The notes under the pieces were generated by a model that was not told where the DNA came from, made no database searches, and saw only the letters and a program-made list of their open reading frames with translations. A DNA stretch of 34,802 nt from an uncultured Gemmiger sp. (GTDB lineage: Bacteria; Bacillota; Clostridia; Oscillospirales; Ruminococcaceae), in the NCBI GenBank assembly GCA_944382785.1, contig CALWNO010000027.1, positions 1 through 34,802 of the forward strand. Reading direction: 5' to 3'. The translations under genes were made by a program, and so were the position numbers. Of the stretch, positions 31,716-34,802 are shown one piece after another (position 1 is the first letter of the stretch; every line of letters begins with the position of its first letter).

Positions 31716-34700
31716 TTATTCGAACAGGACTTCGAAGTCCTCCTCCGCACCGAAATGGGAGGTATAGAACTTTGCCTGCTGGCTGTTTTCGTCCACCCCG
31801 TGCACATGGATCACATGGCGGACCTTGTTGCCCAGCACCGGCATGCCGGCTTCCTGTACCCGGTCCCGAATGGCCTTGCCGCTCAGTTCGGGGATGAGTT
31901 TGCCGTCTTTCACCTCGTAGTGAATTTCCAGGTTGCCGGTGGTTTCATTATAGCAGATTCCCCCGCAATCCACATTGCTTTCCCCGGAATAGCATTCCAC
32001 CGATTTTTTGGTGGGGTCGGGGTGTTCGTGTTCCGAGGGCTCGCCGGTTTCCGGGTTCACAAATTCCACCTTGATGGATTCCACCGCCTCGTCTGCGCTG
32101 GCGTAGTCCCCTTCCAGGTTGCTCATCTTGATGCCGTCCTGGGACTGGGTCATGCTGATTTCCCGGGCCGGACGCTGGGCGTCCGCTTCCCGGAGGATGG
32201 CCACCTCGTACTGCAGGCGGGTGTAGGCCTTTTCATTGGTGATGGTGAACTTGCCGTTCTCGTCCATGGTTCCCAGGAAGCCGGGGTCATAGGTCAGGCC
32301 ACGGGCCTTGGCGGTTTCCGCCATGCGCTCCACTGCCTGTTCCATCTCCTTGCGCACAAAGGCGTCGCTGTCGGTGACATGCCATTTGCCGTTCTTGTCC
32401 TGCGCGGCAAAGGAACTGGGATCGAACTCGATGCCCTTGTCCTGGTAATACTGGATCATCTGGTCCAGCCGTCCCGGCTTGGTGACCTCGCCGGTGGTCT
32501 GTCCGCTGTTGTAGTTGGCCGGGTCTTTTTCGATCTTCACGCCGGAATTGCTCTTGCTGTGCATGTAGACGAGGGTTGCCACCTCGTTGGGATTCACATC
32601 GGCGGTGCGTACCTGGTCCCCATTGTCCAGCACATGCATGGCGGATTCCAGCGGGTGGTTGGAACGGATGACATCGCCGTAATCGTCCTTGCCCGTTTTT
32701 TCCAGATGGGCCTGCTGGTCGGCAAGATATTCCGCCGTCCCCTTGTGGCCGCCGTCCATACCGGTGTCATGCCAGACACAGGAGGTTACCACCGTGGGCA
32801 GATGAGGCGCCGCCGGGTCGTTGGGGTCGATGCCCTGGCTCTTGGCGTATTCCATATATGCCTGGTAGAACCGGATCCCGTTGGTGGTGACTTCCTTGAT
32901 GTGTTCAGGGCCATGGTCGGTGTAGTTGTCCAGGGTCTTGTCCAGCTTGGCGATTTCCATGGCGTTGTCGTAGTACCCCGATGCGCTTTCCATCATCTTT
33001 TCATAGTTTTCCTTGATTTCGGGGTTCGTTTCACTGACTTCGTTCAACGCCTTTTCCAGATCCTTCTGGGTCTTTTCCAGCTGGCGTTCATAGTTGGACT
33101 TTTCTTCGCCCAGTTTTTCTTTTTCTCCCAGATCTTCCTTGATTTCAGGATTCTTGGGACCGTTGGGGCCATCCAGAGGCGGATCGTTCGGACCGTTAGG
33201 ACCGTCCAAGGGTGGATCATTCGGACCGTTGGGCCCGTCCAGAGGCGGGTCCGCCGGACCCTTGGGGGTCTCTACAGGCGGGTCGCCCGGACCCTCGAGG
33301 CCGTCCGACGGCGCATTGGCGAATTTTTCCATCTGCTGCGCCCGCTGTTGCTGCTGTTTTTCTACAAACTCCAGATACAGCTCGGACCGCTCCATGCCCG
33401 AAATGGGCATATGCTGCAGGTGTTCCAGGTAGGAGGCCCGGGCCTGGGCATCTATCTGTTCGATCAGCTCGCTGTTTTCCATGCCATAGGGTTTGTAACC
33501 CCAATCCTGTCCTTCGCCGATATATTTGCCATCGGCGTCATAATTCTTGGGGTCCAGATAGTCCTGGAAGGTATGCTGCCGGTGCGGCGTATCCGCCTGC
33601 ACCTGTTGGGGATCATCGGGATTTTCTTCCGGTTGCTTCTCCTCTGTCTCCTGAGGCACAGCCGCAACCTCTTTAAGCGATCCATCCGCATTCTCAGCCC
33701 GGTTGTCGGTGTCCTCGTCGTCCGGGTTGTCCGTGTCGCTGCCATCCGGGTTGTCCGTGTCGCCGCCTTCGGGGTTCTCGGTGTCGCCGCCCTCGGAGGT
33801 CTCGGTGTCACCACCCTCGGGATTTTCGGTATCGCCATCCTCGGGGTTGTCGGTATCGCCATCCTCCGGGTTCTCCGTGTCGCCGCCCTCCGGGCTCTCC
33901 GTGTCGCCGCCTTCAGGGTTGTCGGTATCGCTGCCCTCGGGGTTCTCGGTATCGCTGCCCTCGGGATTCTCGGTATCGCTGCCCTCGAGGTTGTCCGCAT
34001 CGCCGCCTTCGGGGTTGTCGGTATCGCCACCCTCGGGATTCTCGGTTTCGCCGCCTTCAGGGTTCTCCGTGTCGCCACCTTCGGGGTTGTCCGTATCGCT
34101 ACCCTCGGGGTTGTCGGTGTCGCCGCCTTCGGGGTTGTCCGTGTCGCTATCCTCGGGGCTCTCGGTGTCACCACCCTCGGGGTTCTCGGTGTCGCCACCC
34201 TCGGAGGTCTCGGTGTCGCCGCCTTCCGGGTTCTCGGTGTCGCCGCCCTCGGAGGTCTCGGTGTCACCACCCTCGGGATTTTCGGTATCGCCACCTTCGG
34301 GGGTCTCCGTGTCGCCGCCTTCGGGGGTGTCGGTATCGCCATCCTCCGGGTTGTCCGTATCGCCGCCTTCGGGGTTCTCGGTGTCACCACCCTCGGGGTT
34401 CTCCGTGTCACCATCCTCCGGGTTTCCCGTGTCGCTGCCTTCCGGGTTGTCGGTGTCGCCGCCCTCGGGGTTGTCGGTATCGCTGCCTTCGGGGTTCTCG
34501 CTATCTCCGCCTTCGGGGTTGTCGGTATCGCCACCCTCGGGATTCTCGGTGTCGCCGCCTTCAGGGTTCTCGGTATCGCCACCCTCGGAGGTCTCGGTGT
34601 CACCGCCTTCGGGATTCTCGGTGTCGCTGCCCTCGGAGTTGTCCGTGTCGCCGCCTTCGGGGTTCTCGGTGTCACTGCCCTCGGAGGTCTCGGTATCGCC

Positions 34701-34802
34701 GCCTTCGGGATTGTCAGTATCGCCGCCCTCGGGGTTCTCCGTGTCACCATCCTCCGGGTTTCCCGTGTCGCTGCCTTCCGGGTTGTCGGTGTCGCCGCCC
34801 TC
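31716..34802 (-). CDS. Giant acidic-repeat protein with HD-hydrolase-like domain, partial (N-terminus outside window)
   Basis: An uninterrupted minus-strand frame of 1028 codons enters from the right edge; the start is not in the window. In visible numbering: residues 1-361 are tandem acidic octapeptides (consensus PEGGDTEN); 362-505 are acidic and Gln-rich; 505-549 are 11-residue Pro/Gly/Asp repeats; about 555-610 is a charged coiled coil; about 620-760 is HD-like (DHGPEH with His630 and His634, WHDTG with His678-Asp679, His716 in SNHPLESAMH); the last 250 residues are unrecognised and rich in Glu/Asp. No LPxTG motif or membrane helix occurs at the C-terminus. A GTG at 33659 with AAAGAGG eight bases upstream could give a repeat-free 647-residue form. 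Substrate is unknown. Confidence 0.82.
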   Translation of the reverse strand, partial: EGGDTDNPEGSDTGNPEDGDTENPEGGDTDNPEGGDTETSEGSDTENPEGGDTDNSEGSDTENPEGGDTETSEGGDTENPEGGDTENPEGGDTDNPEGGDSENPEGSDTDNPEGGDTDNPEGSDTGNPEDGDTENPEGGDTENPEGGDTDNPEDGDTDTPEGGDTETPEGGDTENPEGGDTETSEGGDTENPEGGDTETSEGGDTENPEGGDTESPEDSDTDNPEGGDTDNPEGSDTDNPEGGDTENPEGGETENPEGGDTDNPEGGDADNLEGSDTENPEGSDTENPEGSDTDNPEGGDTESPEGGDTENPEDGDTDNPEDGDTENPEGGDTETSEGGDTENPEGGDTDNPDGSDTDNPDDEDTDNRAENADGSLKEVAAVPQETEEKQPEENPDDPQQVQADTPHRQHTFQDYLDPKNYDADGKYIGEGQDWGYKPYGMENSELIEQIDAQARASYLEHLQHMPISGMERSELYLEFVEKQQQQRAQQMEKFANAPSDGLEGPGDPPVETPKGPADPPLDGPNGPNDPPLDGPNGPNDPPLDGPNGPKNPEIKEDLGEKEKLGEEKSNYERQLEKTQKDLEKALNEVSETNPEIKENYEKMMESASGYYDNAMEIAKLDKTLDNYTDHGPEHIKEVTTNGIRFYQAYMEYAKSQGIDPNDPAAPHLPTVVTSCVWHDTGMDGGHKGTAEYLADQQAHLEKTGKDDYGDVIRSNHPLESAMHVLDNGDQVRTADVNPNEVATLVYMHSKSNSGVKIEKDPANYNSGQTTGEVTKPGRLDQMIQYYQDKGIEFDPSSFAAQDKNGKWHVTDSDAFVRKEMEQAVERMAETAKARGLTYDPGFLGTMDENGKFTITNEKAYTRLQYEVAILREADAQRPAREISMTQSQDGIKMSNLEGDYASADEAVESIKVEFVNPETGEPSEHEHPDPTKKSVECYSGESNVDCGGICYNETTGNLEIHYEVKDGKLIPELSGKAIRDRVQEAGMPVLGNKVRHVIHVHGVDENSQQAKFYTSHFGAEEDFEVLFE
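33157..33288 (-). repeat. 33-bp tandem repeat, four units, inside the HD-domain gene
   Basis: Units at 33157-33189, 33190-33222, 33223-33255 and a more divergent one at 33256-33288, with a partial fifth. They encode an 11-residue unit, DPPLDGPNGPN, probably a stiff linker. The length is a multiple of three, so unit number can change without a frameshift. Confidence 0.9.
33721..34802 (-). repeat. 24-bp tandem repeat, 45 full units, encoding an acidic octapeptide
   Basis: Forty-five complete 24-base units run from 33721 to 34800 without a single insertion or deletion, and a 46th begins at the window edge. Each encodes an octapeptide close to P-E-G-G-D-T-E/D-N; common variants are S for P, D or S for G, and T for N. 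Every unit carries about three acidic residues and almost none is basic. Third-position changes between units show the array is old enough to have drifted under selection for the peptide. Confidence 0.97.

Noticed and set aside
33464-34750. A 428-residue minus-strand ORF of basic Arg/Thr/Pro repeats across the array
   Set aside because: It is the same 24-bp repeat read in another frame; any frame stays open because the unit length is a multiple of three. The acidic frame continues into the HD domain and is the real one.
33721-34802. CRISPR-like array
   Set aside because: Units are directly adjacent with no spacers, the unit is 24 bases and in frame, and the whole stretch is coding.
33721-34802. 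RTX calcium-binding repeats
   Set aside because: RTX units are nonapeptides of the GGxGxDxUx type; these are octapeptides without the alternating Gly or the hydrophobic position.
1-34802. tRNA or rRNA genes, insertion sequences, attachment sites
   Set aside because: I saw no tRNA-like cloverleaf, no rRNA stretch, no transposase or integrase, and no terminal inverted repeats with target duplications.

Overview
The window is GC-rich DNA with mostly ATG starts (a few GTG/TTG), strong AAGGAGG-type ribosome sites, sigma-A-like promoters (TATACT/TATAAT) and hairpin-plus-T-run terminators. Lipoproteins, OmpR-family two-component pairs, a MacB-type exporter without an outer-membrane partner and [NiFe]-hydrogenase maturation genes all point to a high-GC Gram-positive anaerobe of the Clostridia, probably an Oscillospiraceae/Ruminococcaceae gut bacterium. 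The genus is my inference and cannot be fixed from the sequence alone.

Layout. 1-1028 (minus) is the N-terminal part of a NuoL/HyfB-like proton-pumping membrane subunit, truncated by the window edge. Divergent from it, 1233-6858 is a compact hydrogenase maturation operon, hypA-hypB-hypF-hypC-hypD-hypE, ending in a clear terminator. Together they suggest an energy-converting (group 4) [NiFe] hydrogenase whose structural genes lie to the left.

6985-14797 holds two OmpR-family response regulator/histidine kinase pairs, each beside exported proteins of unknown function (an exported 228-residue protein and two lipoproteins), plus two small membrane proteins (11173-11403 minus, DUF6132-like; 11638-11853). 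14952-18864 is an ABC exporter operon: LolD/MacB-like ATPase, a membrane-anchored protein with CARDB/COG1361-like beta domains, and a MacB/FtsX permease. 18992-21607 is a hybrid histidine kinase with two receiver domains. 21808-22800 is an alpha/beta hydrolase with a Cys nucleophile. 22864-26010 is a divergent unit, lipoprotein on the left and response regulator/kinase on the right, around a nearly symmetric operator of 11-bp-phased TTTTCAAG repeats.

26196-27662 encodes a TIR-domain protein with an N-terminal helical segment, an Ala/Pro-rich linker and a middle beta-rich domain. 27744-29363 (minus) holds an EamA transporter and a metallo-beta-lactamase-fold protein; 29540-30919 is a MATE exporter. 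The right end (30998-34802, minus) is the most unusual part: an unrecognised 215-residue protein lies downstream of a very large partial gene. That gene has an HD-hydrolase-like domain preceded by a 33-bp repeat block and at least 45 perfectly phased 24-bp repeats encoding a strongly acidic octapeptide, running off the window.
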